13,320 nucleotides of DNA from Clostridium sp. CAG:343 (lineage in GTDB: Bacteria > Bacillota > Clostridia > TANB77 > CAG-508). The position numbers and the translations under genes are program-made. This document shows, piece after piece, positions 7,808 through 13,320 of the stretch (position 1 is its first letter; each line of letters starts with the position of its first letter). Below the pieces are notes generated by a model. It worked only from the letters and a program-made list of their open reading frames with translations. It did no database searches and was not told the origin of the DNA. The DNA lies in NCBI GenBank assembly GCA_000431335.1, contig FR888026.1, positions 1 through 13,320 on the forward strand, in the 5' to 3' direction.

Positions 7808-8026
7808 ATGATATTTGGAATATAAATTTACATCTGCTAAGCCGACTAAGTAATCAATGGAGGTTCCGTAAAATTTGGATAAAGTAATTAAGTGTTGAAT
7901 AGGAATTGTTCTATTTCCTTTTTCATATTCAGAATAATATTGTTGGGAAATACCTAGTAAATTAGCAATATCTTTTTGCAATAAATCATGGTCTTCTCTT
8001 AAATCTTTGATTCTTTTAAATCTCAC
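7793..8026 (-). CDS. Small XRE/Cro-family transcriptional regulator
   Basis: A 77-residue protein made of one HTH_3 domain (about 5-62). DLLQKDIANLLGISQQYYSEYEKGNRTIPIQHLITLSKFYGTSIDYLVGL has the two recognition helices and the typical SxYExGxR...L..LA.xYxxSxDYLxG signature. I place the start at GTG 8026, giving MRFKRIKDLRE, because AGGAGG (8033-8038) lies 6 bases before it; a longer frame back to 8101 would add a hydrophobic, unlikely leader. It has no extra sensor domain. The 17-base palindrome just upstream of the ribosome binding site is a likely autoregulatory operator. It faces away from the leucine-rich-repeat gene; the targets cannot be told from sequence. Confidence 0.9.
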   Translation of the reverse strand: MRFKRIKDLREDHDLLQKDIANLLGISQQYYSEYEKGNRTIPIQHLITLSKFYGTSIDYLVGLADVNLYSKYHKKTS

Positions 8027-8038
8027 TATTAACCTCCT

Positions 8039-8072
8039 AATTAATATTATTAATTTATATATAATTGTAGCA
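8039..8072 (-). promoter_or_regulatory. Extended -10 promoter and palindromic operator of the XRE gene
   Basis: On the minus strand TGCTACAAT (8064-8072) is a good extended -10 element. Between it and the ribosome binding site lies AATTAAT-ATT-ATTAATT (8039-8055), a 7-bp-arm palindrome placed where a bound repressor would block transcription. Short AT palindromes arise easily by chance here. Confidence 0.4.
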
Positions 8073-8150
8073 AAAAAAGAGTAAGAACATTTGATACACA
8101 TGAAATATTATGTTTGAGTAAGAGAGCAAATTAATATATAGTTTTTAAGA

Positions 8151-8183
8151 TTACAACAATATTACAGAAATATAACAATTATA
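8151..8183 (-). promoter_or_regulatory. Three-unit 11-bp repeat box (WalR/PhoB-type), site A
   Basis: Three tandem 11-mers start at 8151, 8162 and 8173: TTACAACAATA, then TTACAGAAATA, then TAACAATTATA. On the minus strand they read TGTTAT-N5-TGTAAT-N5-TGTAAT, which fits the WalR (YycF) consensus TGTWAH-N5-TGTWAH in all three units. The box ends 17 bases before the -35 element at 8201. The same box with the same spacing occurs before the protease gene at 9359. Confidence 0.6.
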
Positions 8184-8200
8184 TAAAAAAAATAAAATAA

Positions 8201-8229
8201 TTGAAAAGAAAAACACATTAAGTTATAAT
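8201..8229 (+). promoter_or_regulatory. Sigma-A promoter of the leucine-rich-repeat gene
   Basis: TTGAAA (8201-8206), 17 bases, and a perfect TATAAT (8224-8229), followed by a leader of about 50 bases to the start codon. Confidence 0.75.
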
Positions 8230-8285
8230 AAAATCAAATACATAAAAAAATATGTACGACATACAAATGGAAGGAAAAAGTTTTT

Positions 8286-8726
8286 ATGAATTTTAAAATA
8301 GACGAAGTAAAAGGAATAACATTAATAGCATTAGTAATAACAATAATACCAGACACAGTTCAAGAGATAGGATATGCAGCATTTCATGATGCTGACAATA
8401 TAACAAAAGTCAAGATTCAATCATCAGTAAAATTGGTAGATCAAAGAGCCTTTGAAAATTGCAAAAATTTACAAAAAGTAGAAATAGATAGTAATAGTAT
8501 AAAAACGCAGGCTTTTTATAACTGTGGAAAATTAAAAAATGTAAAGATAGGAAATAATGTTACTGAAATTTCACATTCTATATTTGGAAATTGTTCTAGT
8601 TTAATGAAAATAACGTATGATGGTAAGATGGAGGAGTGGAATAATATAAATAAAAGTACAGGTTGGAAAAATGGAAGTAATAATTTAAGTGAAATTGAGT
8701 GTATAGATGGAATAATAAACTTATAG
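8286..8726 (+). CDS. Short BspA-type leucine-rich-repeat protein with a truncated prepilin-like leader
   Basis: 146 residues. The start MNFKIDEVKG-ITLIALVITI is the prepilin-type leader common in clostridial surface proteins, with the predicted prepilin peptidase cut after G10. In intact relatives the hydrophobic stretch runs on (typically ...IIVLLILAGV), but here it stops at I21 and passes directly into IPDTVQEIGYAAFHD, the first of about four LRR_5 units (22-44, 45-67, 68-88, 89-111) with the pattern AFxxCxxLxxVxI. The end, ITYDGKMEEWNNI, is the usual cap of BspA repeats. The 11-residue hydrophobic core is too short to span the membrane, so an internal deletion is likely and the protein may be a remnant. 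ATG 8286 has AAGGA (8271-8275) ahead. The promoter and upstream repeat box look intact, so the gene is probably still expressed. Confidence 0.75.
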   Translation: MNFKIDEVKGITLIALVITIIPDTVQEIGYAAFHDADNITKVKIQSSVKLVDQRAFENCKNLQKVEIDSNSIKTQAFYNCGKLKNVKIGNNVTEISHSIFGNCSSLMKITYDGKMEEWNNINKSTGWKNGSNNLSEIECIDGIINL

Positions 8727-8754
8727 TATATATAAATTAAAAATAAAATATTGA

Positions 8755-8811
8755 AAAAGAGCACTATTGAGCAAAAGATAAAAAATAAATATCTTTGATG
8801 TGCTCTTTTAT
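8755..8811 (+). terminator. Terminator after the leucine-rich-repeat gene
   Basis: AAAAGAGCAC (8755-8764) pairs perfectly with GTGCTCTTTT (8800-8809), and an inner stem AAAGATA/TATCTTT (8774-8780, 8790-8796) extends it. It ends in TTTT. The A-rich 5' side could also serve the minus strand. Confidence 0.8.
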
Positions 8812-8905
8812 ATAGTAATTAGAATGTTAAAAGTACATATTTTTTAAAAAATGTGACCTATGATTAAGAATATAAAAAAACTTGTTGGAAAATTAAAAAA
8901 ATGTA

Positions 8906-8934
8906 TTGACAATTAAAAAAAAATAAGTTATACT
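8906..8934 (+). promoter_or_regulatory. Strong promoter of the tRNA operon
   Basis: A perfect -35 TTGACA (8906-8911), a 17-base spacer and TATACT (8929-8934) lie 29 bases before the first tRNA. This is the best sigma-A promoter in the window, as expected for stable RNA. The preceding part of the gap (8812-8905) shows only AT-rich sequence. Confidence 0.85.
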
Positions 8935-8963
8935 TTTACTTGTGCTAAACATTAGAAGCACAT

Positions 8964-9040
8964 GCTCCCTTAGCTCAGTTGGTCAGAGCAACCGGCTCAT
9001 AACCGGTGGGTCCAAGGTTCGAATCCTTGAGGGAGCACCA
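8964..9040 (+). tRNA. tRNA-Met (anticodon CAU), CCA encoded
   Basis: 77 bases with a full cloverleaf: acceptor GCTCCCT/AGGGAGC, D arm GCTC...GAGC, anticodon stem ACCGG/CCGGT with loop CTCATAA, T arm CAAGG-TTCGAAT-CCTTG, discriminator A and CCA. It lacks initiator features (the first base pair is matched and the anticodon stem has no three G-C pairs of initiator type). It is most likely elongator tRNA-Met. A CAU tRNA-Ile2 (lysidine-modified) is not excluded, since C4-G69 and C5-G68, which the lysidine synthetase favours, are present. Confidence 0.93.
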
Positions 9041-9056
9041 TTTTAATTTTATATTT

Positions 9057-9142
9057 GGGTAGGTGGCCGAGTGGCTAAAGGCGGCAGACTGTAAATCTGT
9101 TCTCATTCGAGTACGAAGGTTCGAATCCTTCCCTGCCCACCA
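9057..9142 (+). tRNA. tRNA-Tyr (anticodon GUA), CCA encoded
   Basis: 86 bases, class II with a long variable arm. Acceptor GGGTAGG/CCTGCCC contains one G-U pair; anticodon stem CAGA/TCTG with loop CTGTAAA; T arm GAAGG-TTCGAAT-CCTTC; discriminator A and CCA. It lies 16 bases after the Met tRNA in the same transcript. Confidence 0.95.
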
Positions 9143-9146
9143 TTAG

Positions 9147-9182
9147 TATTATCAAGACTTTGATTGTTTTGATAATATTTTT
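9147..9182 (+). terminator. First terminator of the tRNA operon
   Basis: TATTATCAA (9147-9155) pairs with TTGATAATA (9169-9177), with a 13-base loop and TTTTT (9178-9182), starting 5 bases after the tRNA-Tyr CCA. Confidence 0.75.
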
Positions 9183-9193
9183 GCTTTTTAAGG

Positions 9194-9223
9194 AAGCTAT
9201 GAAAAAAATGTTCATAGCTTTTT
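9194..9223 (+). terminator. Second, tandem terminator of the tRNA operon
   Basis: A perfect 10-bp stem, AAGCTATGAA (9194-9203) with TTCATAGCTT (9211-9220), has a 7-base loop and ends in TTTTT (9219-9223). Two terminators in a row insulate the strong tRNA promoter from the regulated protease gene. Confidence 0.8.
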
Positions 9224-9246
9224 GTAATGCTATAAAGATGAAAAAG

Positions 9247-9279
9247 TTACAAAGATATTACAAAAATATTAAATTTATA
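9247..9279 (-). promoter_or_regulatory. Three-unit 11-bp repeat box (WalR/PhoB-type), site B
   Basis: Tandem 11-mers TTACAAAGATA (9247), TTACAAAAATA (9258) and TTAAATTTATA (9269) agree with site A (8151-8183) at 27 of 33 positions. On the minus strand they read TTTAAT-N5-TGTAAT-N5-TGTAAC; two of three units fit the WalR consensus exactly. The box ends 17 bases before the -35 element at 9297, exactly as at site A. Confidence 0.6.
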
Positions 9280-9296
9280 TGACGCTTTATATTATG

Positions 9297-9325
9297 TTGA
9301 AAAAGAAAATTTGTTATGATAGACT
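9297..9325 (+). promoter_or_regulatory. Promoter of the C1 protease gene
   Basis: TTGAAA (9297-9302), 17 bases, then TAGACT (9320-9325), a weak -10. An overlapping extended -10, TGTTATGAT (9312-9320), is an alternative. The poor -10 suits a promoter that needs an activator. Confidence 0.5.
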
Positions 9326-9358
9326 ATAAACGAAAGATGAAAGGGGTAATTTAATCAT

Positions 9359-11788
9359 ATGAAAAAAACAATTAGAAAGATATATTTATGTTTTATTATA
9401 ACAATATTATTTACAACAGGAATAGCACTTGGAAATGATACAAATTTAGAAAATAAGGAATATACAGAAATATATAAACAATGGCTTGAATTGTCAGATG
9501 AACAAAAAGAAAATGTAATAGAGCCAAGTAAATATAATTTTTATTCAAAAGATACAAAAGAAGAAATACAACTAGCTAATCAAAAAATGAATTTGAAAAG
9601 TTTAGTAAAAATGGCAAAGTCATCAACATATGCCACGTCTCCTAAATTTTCATTAAAAACATTAATTGATAATAATCTAGAAATAAAAGACCAAAAAAGT
9701 ACTAACTTTTGTTGGGCTTTTGCCTCAATAAGTTCATTAGAAACTAATTTAGCATTAAAAAATTATAACGATAATAAAGATGATAAGATATATGATTATT
9801 CAGAAAGACATATGGTTTATTCTATGACACAGAGTTTTAAAGATGGACAAGTAAATACTAACGGATGGAAACAAAAGGCAAAAGATGGTGGAACTACAAC
9901 AATGTCAATGGCATATTTAACAAATGGATCTGGAGCAATAAATGAAGAAGATATGAAATTTGTAGATAACCAGGAAGAAATAGATATTAATGATATAAAA
10001 AATAAACAAGTACAAACTACAGTAAAAGATATAAGAAATTTTAATTCAATATATATAACTAAAAATGATGGAGCAATAGATGCTAATAAAAATAAAATAA
10101 AAGATTCAGAAATTGAAAATTTAAAAGAACAAATAAAGGAACATATTTCAACTAGTGGATCAGTAAAAGCATCGATTTATATGCCAAATTTTGATAAAAA
10201 TGTACATATTAACTTGAAATCTGGAGCTATCTATAATTTAATAGATTCTTATGAAGATATAAAAAAAGAAATGACGAAAAAAGATGGAGTATATGTCAAT
10301 CATGCTGTTAGTATAATTGGATGGGATGATAATTATTCTAAAGATAATTTTTCAACTAAACCTACGAATAATGGAGCATGGATTATTAGAAATTCATATG
10401 GAAAAGCAATAGAAATATCAATGGAGCAATTAAGAAAAAATAATCCAGGATTGGAAGATGAAGAGATTGTAAATACATTTTCAGCAAGTATGAATTGTAA
10501 TTGTACTTTAAGTGAAGATGGGCAAATACTTAATGTTTCAGTTGGAGATAATGGAATATTTTATATATCTTATGAAGATGCATATATATATTCTGATTTG
10601 CTTGGAATAGAAAATGCAGAAGATAAAAAAGATTATGATAATTTGTATCAATATGATAATTTAGGTGGGGGAGAAGTAGGTTATATAAAAGGAAACGATG
10701 TAAAAGATATATTTTTAGCCAATGTATTTACAAGGACTAAAACAGATACAGAATATTTAACTTCGATAGGATTTCAAAGTTTGGTTGAGGGAACTTATGA
10801 AGTTTATATAAATCCAGACGGAACAGATAAATCATTGTCTAATTTACAAAAAGCAGAGTTAACAACAGGAGAAGAAATTAGTTTAACAGCAGGTTATCAT
10901 ACAATAAATTTTAAAAAAGCATATAAATTAAAAGAAAATAATTTTGTAGTAGCTATAAAAATGAAACATAAAGATGGGGGAATTTCTTATTTTACATATG
11001 AAGCAAAAGAAGAAAATCCTGATATTGTATTAAGCAAGGCTAAAGAGAGTTTTGTTGTAAGAGAAGAACAAGCACAAAAAGATAGCCAATGGCTAGATAT
11101 TGGAGACAGTAGTAGCAGCAGTTATTTGGGAAATTTATGTATAAAAGGTATAACTGTAAATCAATACTCTGGAAGTATTGCAAATGAAGAAGAAAAAGAA
11201 GACTCAAAAACAGATAATAATAATTCTAACTATGATAAAGCAAAAGCAGAGTTACAAGAAATAAAATTAGAGGGAAATAATCAAGGAAGTTCAGTAAATA
11301 TAAAAATAAAAGTAACAGGAATAGAAGTTAAAAATTCAAGTGAAAAATATCAACATTATTTCTATTTGTCATCAAATTCAAAGGAAAATAACATACAAGA
11401 AGATAAATGGATACCAGCAGGAAAGTTTGAAAAGCAAGATGATGGAACATATGCTTTAACACTAGAGGTTACAGAAGAATCTCAGCTAGCAGATATAAAA
11501 GAAGATGGTTCAGTATATGTATATATTAAAGAAGTTGCAACATTAAATGGAAAATCTACAACAGTAATATCTAATGGAATAGAATTAAAATTATATTCAT
11601 CTGAAATAGAAACAAAAAAAGAAGAAGATACTACAACAATAACATCAAATAAAACAAAAAATGATACAACTGTAGCAAATAAAGTATTACCAAACACAGG
11701 ATATATTCCAGTTATAATATTCTTAATAATAAGTTTAACTATTGTTGGAATATTTGTATATATTAGATATAAAAATATAGATAAATAA
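9359..11788 (+). CDS. Sortase-anchored C1 (papain-like) cysteine protease, Cwp84-like
   Basis: 809 residues, secreted and wall-anchored. Signal peptide 1-25 (MKKTIRKIYLCFIITILF, cut near ALG-N). The C1A protease domain (about 95-430) has oxyanion Q112, nucleophile C118 in NFCWAFAS, H315 in VNHAVSIIGWDD and N345 in WIIRNSYGKA, so the catalytic set is complete. Residues 430-600 (YQYDNLGGG...IGFQSLVEGTYEVYINPDG) fit the lectin-like domain that follows the protease in clostridial Cwp84. An acidic linker and a beta-rich, Ig-like region (about 640-760) follow. The C-terminus has LPNTG (777-781), a membrane helix (785-804) and a basic tail RYKNIDK, a sortase sorting signal. Residues 26-95 may be a propeptide. 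ATG 9359 has AAAGGGG (9340-9346), a somewhat long 12-base spacing. Substrates are unknown; maturation of surface proteins is likely by analogy. No sortase gene is in the window. Confidence 0.92.
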   Translation: MKKTIRKIYLCFIITILFTTGIALGNDTNLENKEYTEIYKQWLELSDEQKENVIEPSKYNFYSKDTKEEIQLANQKMNLKSLVKMAKSSTYATSPKFSLKTLIDNNLEIKDQKSTNFCWAFASISSLETNLALKNYNDNKDDKIYDYSERHMVYSMTQSFKDGQVNTNGWKQKAKDGGTTTMSMAYLTNGSGAINEEDMKFVDNQEEIDINDIKNKQVQTTVKDIRNFNSIYITKNDGAIDANKNKIKDSEIENLKEQIKEHISTSGSVKASIYMPNFDKNVHINLKSGAIYNLIDSYEDIKKEMTKKDGVYVNHAVSIIGWDDNYSKDNFSTKPTNNGAWIIRNSYGKAIEISMEQLRKNNPGLEDEEIVNTFSASMNCNCTLSEDGQILNVSVGDNGIFYISYEDAYIYSDLLGIENAEDKKDYDNLYQYDNLGGGEVGYIKGNDVKDIFLANVFTRTKTDTEYLTSIGFQSLVEGTYEVYINPDGTDKSLSNLQKAELTTGEEISLTAGYHTINFKKAYKLKENNFVVAIKMKHKDGGISYFTYEAKEENPDIVLSKAKESFVVREEQAQKDSQWLDIGDSSSSSYLGNLCIKGITVNQYSGSIANEEEKEDSKTDNNNSNYDKAKAELQEIKLEGNNQGSSVNIKIKVTGIEVKNSSEKYQHYFYLSSNSKENNIQEDKWIPAGKFEKQDDGTYALTLEVTEESQLADIKEDGSVYVYIKEVATLNGKSTTVISNGIELKLYSSEIETKKEEDTTTITSNKTKNDTTVANKVLPNTGYIPVIIFLIISLTIVGIFVYIRYKNIDK

Positions 11789-11792
11789 AATG

Positions 11793-11818
11793 AAGAGTAC
11801 GCATACGTACTCTTTTTT
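11793..11818 (+). terminator. Terminator of the C1 protease gene
   Basis: AAGAGTACG (11793-11801), loop CATA, CGTACTCTT (11806-11814) and a T-run to 11818: a compact, strong intrinsic terminator 4 bases after the stop codon. Confidence 0.92.
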
Positions 11819-11841
11819 ATATATAAAACTACACTGTACAG

Positions 11842-11862
11842 AAAATTTATTTCATAAATTTT
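11842..11862 (-). terminator. Possible terminator hairpin for tmcAL
   Basis: AAAATTTAT (11842-11850), triloop, ATAAATTTT (11854-11862): a perfect 9-bp stem about 35 bases beyond the tmcAL stop on the minus strand. It is AT-only with little U-run beyond the stem, so termination may instead rely on the convergent hairpin at 11793-11814. Confidence 0.4.
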
Positions 11863-11897
11863 CGCACACGAACAAATTTGCTGAAAAAATCTTTAAT

Positions 11898-13133
11898 TTA
11901 TTCGATATTAATAATTTTTTGAGTAAAATCTAAATTACTCCATGAGTCATCTTCATAACCAATTGTATAAACATTTGTAGCAAAAATATCTTTATCTAAC
12001 ATTAATTTTAAATTTTTGTTAGTATTATTATCATAAAATCTTTTTACAGAGGTAATAATTTCAAGTTTAGGATTAGCTTTAGCTATTTCAGAAATTAAGA
12101 ATTTACCACGATTATTTAAACCAAGTACTCTAATATAGGGAGTAGTTTTTTTAGAAATATCAATATCTTTTTTAGTGATTCCTAATAAAGCATAAAGCAA
12201 AATTCTTTGAATTCTAGTAGATGTATAACGTTTTGATTTTATAATATTTAAAAGGTCATTTAAATTATTACAAGAATTTGCTGCTTTTTTTATAGCAAAT
12301 TCTAAACCCTCTGTTACATCAGGAAGCATAGCAATTTCAGATGTTTCCATTTTTCTTAAATTATAAATAATTTGTTTTTCAAATACAGAGATGTCTGGTA
12401 TTATATGTCCTTGTTTTATATTTTTTATTAAAATGCTGTAGCTTGAAGATGGAAGTAATCTTCTTAAAATATCAAATCCATTGTTTTTTATAATATTACG
12501 TATAGCTGTAGCACTTGCTATATTTCCAGAATAAGAGCTATCATTATAAGCAGATTCATAACGAGCAATTGAAATAGGCATAATGTTACTTTTATATTTT
12601 TTTAATGCTTTTAGATATTCAATGCCTAATATATTATTAGGAGAAGAAAGTACATTAACACATTTTCTAATATCATTTAAATATATCATTAAGGCGTTTT
12701 CACGAGCTTTAGGATAAGAGATTCCTTTACTTAATTCATGAGATAATAATATTTTATATTTTCTTGGTTCATGATATAAAACGTCTGCAAATTTATTCAA
12801 TATGTCAACATCAGAGGTTTCAGCACCAAAAGAAATATAATCAACAACTTTTAAAGAGTCTAAAATTTTTATTGCACCATCTGCAAAATTTTCAGCACTA
12901 GAAGTAGTATATAGAACAGGAAGTTCGATAACTAGATCTATTCCATTTTGAATTGCAGCTTCAGCTTTAGACCATTTATCAATTAACGAAGTTGAACCAC
13001 GTTGTGTAAAGTTGCCACCCATTATAGCAACTGTATAGTTAGAACTAGTCATTTTTTTTGATTGCTCTAAATGGTATAAATGACCATTATGGAAAGGATT
13101 ATATTCTCCTACAATACCTAAAACTTTACCCAT
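11898..13133 (-). CDS. tmcAL: tRNA(Met) cytidine acetate ligase TmcAL
   Basis: TmcAL (formerly YlbM, DUF795) uses ATP and acetate to make N4-acetylcytidine at wobble C34 of elongator tRNA-Met, in the cytoplasm. The 411 residues match the family length. The N-terminal nucleotidyltransferase domain starts GKVLGIVGEYNPFHNGH, with the HxGH motif at H15-H18. MGGNFTQRG (38-46), SPNNILGIEYLKAL (164-177) and SATAIR (207-212) are further family blocks around the ATP site. I chose ATG 13133 because AAGGG (13143-13147) then has a 9-base spacing; an upstream TTG (13139) would leave only 3. It is a single gene, convergent with the protease. The tRNA with CAU anticodon at 8964 in the same window is a candidate substrate. 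Confidence 0.96.
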   Translation of the reverse strand: MGKVLGIVGEYNPFHNGHLYHLEQSKKMTSSNYTVAIMGGNFTQRGSTSLIDKWSKAEAAIQNGIDLVIELPVLYTTSSAENFADGAIKILDSLKVVDYISFGAETSDVDILNKFADVLYHEPRKYKILLSHELSKGISYPKARENALMIYLNDIRKCVNVLSSPNNILGIEYLKALKKYKSNIMPISIARYESAYNDSSYSGNIASATAIRNIIKNNGFDILRRLLPSSSYSILIKNIKQGHIIPDISVFEKQIIYNLRKMETSEIAMLPDVTEGLEFAIKKAANSCNNLNDLLNIIKSKRYTSTRIQRILLYALLGITKKDIDISKKTTPYIRVLGLNNRGKFLISEIAKANPKLEIITSVKRFYDNNTNKNLKLMLDKDIFATNVYTIGYEDDSWSNLDFTQKIINIE

Positions 13134-13175
13134 AATCAAATTCCCTTCTTGTATAATTTTTAATTAACTGCTATA

Positions 13176-13204
13176 ATATTACCATAAATAATGGGAAAAA
13201 ACAA
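13176..13204 (-). promoter_or_regulatory. Promoter of tmcAL
   Basis: On the minus strand TTGTTT (13199-13204), a 17-base spacer, then TAATAT (13176-13181) preceded by TGG, giving an extended -10. Positions 13205-13305 show nothing further that I can identify. Confidence 0.5.
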
Positions 13205-13305
13205 GAAAGCTAATATTTAAGTTTCGGGTTTTTAAGCAAGATGGGACAAATCCATAATTTAAACAATAAATATTATTCACTACGTTCAAAAAGAAAATCT
13301 AATAT

Positions 13306-13320
13306 AAAAAAATGTGCCGC
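13306..13320 (-). terminator. Probable 3' half of a terminator at the right edge
   Basis: On the minus strand GCGGCACA is followed by seven T residues (13306-13312). A GC-rich stretch in very AT-rich DNA right before a T-run suggests the descending arm of an intrinsic terminator of a minus-strand gene beyond the window. The other arm is not visible. Confidence 0.4.

Noticed and set aside
8027..8101. N-terminal extension of the XRE regulator back to 8101
   Set aside because: The AGGAGG at 8033-8038 and the family start at GTG 8026 place the true start downstream; the extension overlaps the promoter and operator.
8834..8855. AT palindrome-like hairpin (TTTTTTAAAAAA) upstream of the tRNA promoter
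   Set aside because: Only A-T pairs and a bulge, with no T-run or gene end needing it; expected by chance in such AT-rich DNA.
9247..9279. Short-repeat array that might be CRISPR-like
   Set aside because: The units are 11 bp and directly adjacent, without unique spacers of 25-40 bp; a regulatory repeat box fits better.

Overview
The window is very AT-rich DNA from a spore-forming, low-GC Gram-positive bacterium, most likely a gut-type Clostridia. The evidence is spoVT, AGA as nearly the only arginine codon, frequent ATA isoleucine codons, AGGAGG-type ribosome binding sites, a clostridial-type prepilin leader, a Cwp84-like papain protease with a sortase signal, and tmcAL. No phage, CRISPR array or classical insertion sequence is visible.

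Layout. Positions 1-132 hold a promoter region. Positions 133-7031 form one long + strand series: recD2 helicase (broken by one extra C at 2149), a RAYT (REP-associated tyrosine transposase) gene flanked by 47-bp inverted REP-like arms, comF, a four-helix membrane protein related to DUF2207, and a KAP-type P-loop ATPase. The RAYT unit sits exactly between recD2 and comF. Its arms supply the last codons of recD2 and part of the N-terminus of ComF, and its gene overlaps comF by 8 bases. spoVT follows (7175-7729), then a bidirectional terminator shared with a small convergent XRE regulator (7793-8026, minus).

Positions 8151-11818 hold two surface-protein genes, a short leucine-rich-repeat protein with a shortened prepilin-like leader and a sortase-anchored C1 protease, with a tRNA-Met(CAU)/tRNA-Tyr(GUA) unit between them. 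Each surface gene has three tandem 11-bp repeats placed 17 bases before a TTGAAA -35 box. The repeats read as TGTWAH-N5-TGTWAH on the minus strand, the known form of WalR boxes. This looks like a small regulon for surface proteins. tmcAL (tRNA-Met wobble acetylation) lies on the minus strand at the right end.

The strongest leads are the shared 11-bp repeat boxes, the RAYT/REP insertion that has become part of two host genes, the recD2 frameshift at the only in-frame CGG codon found in the window, and the uncharacterised membrane-protein plus KAP-ATPase pair. No intergenic stretch exceeds 300 bases.
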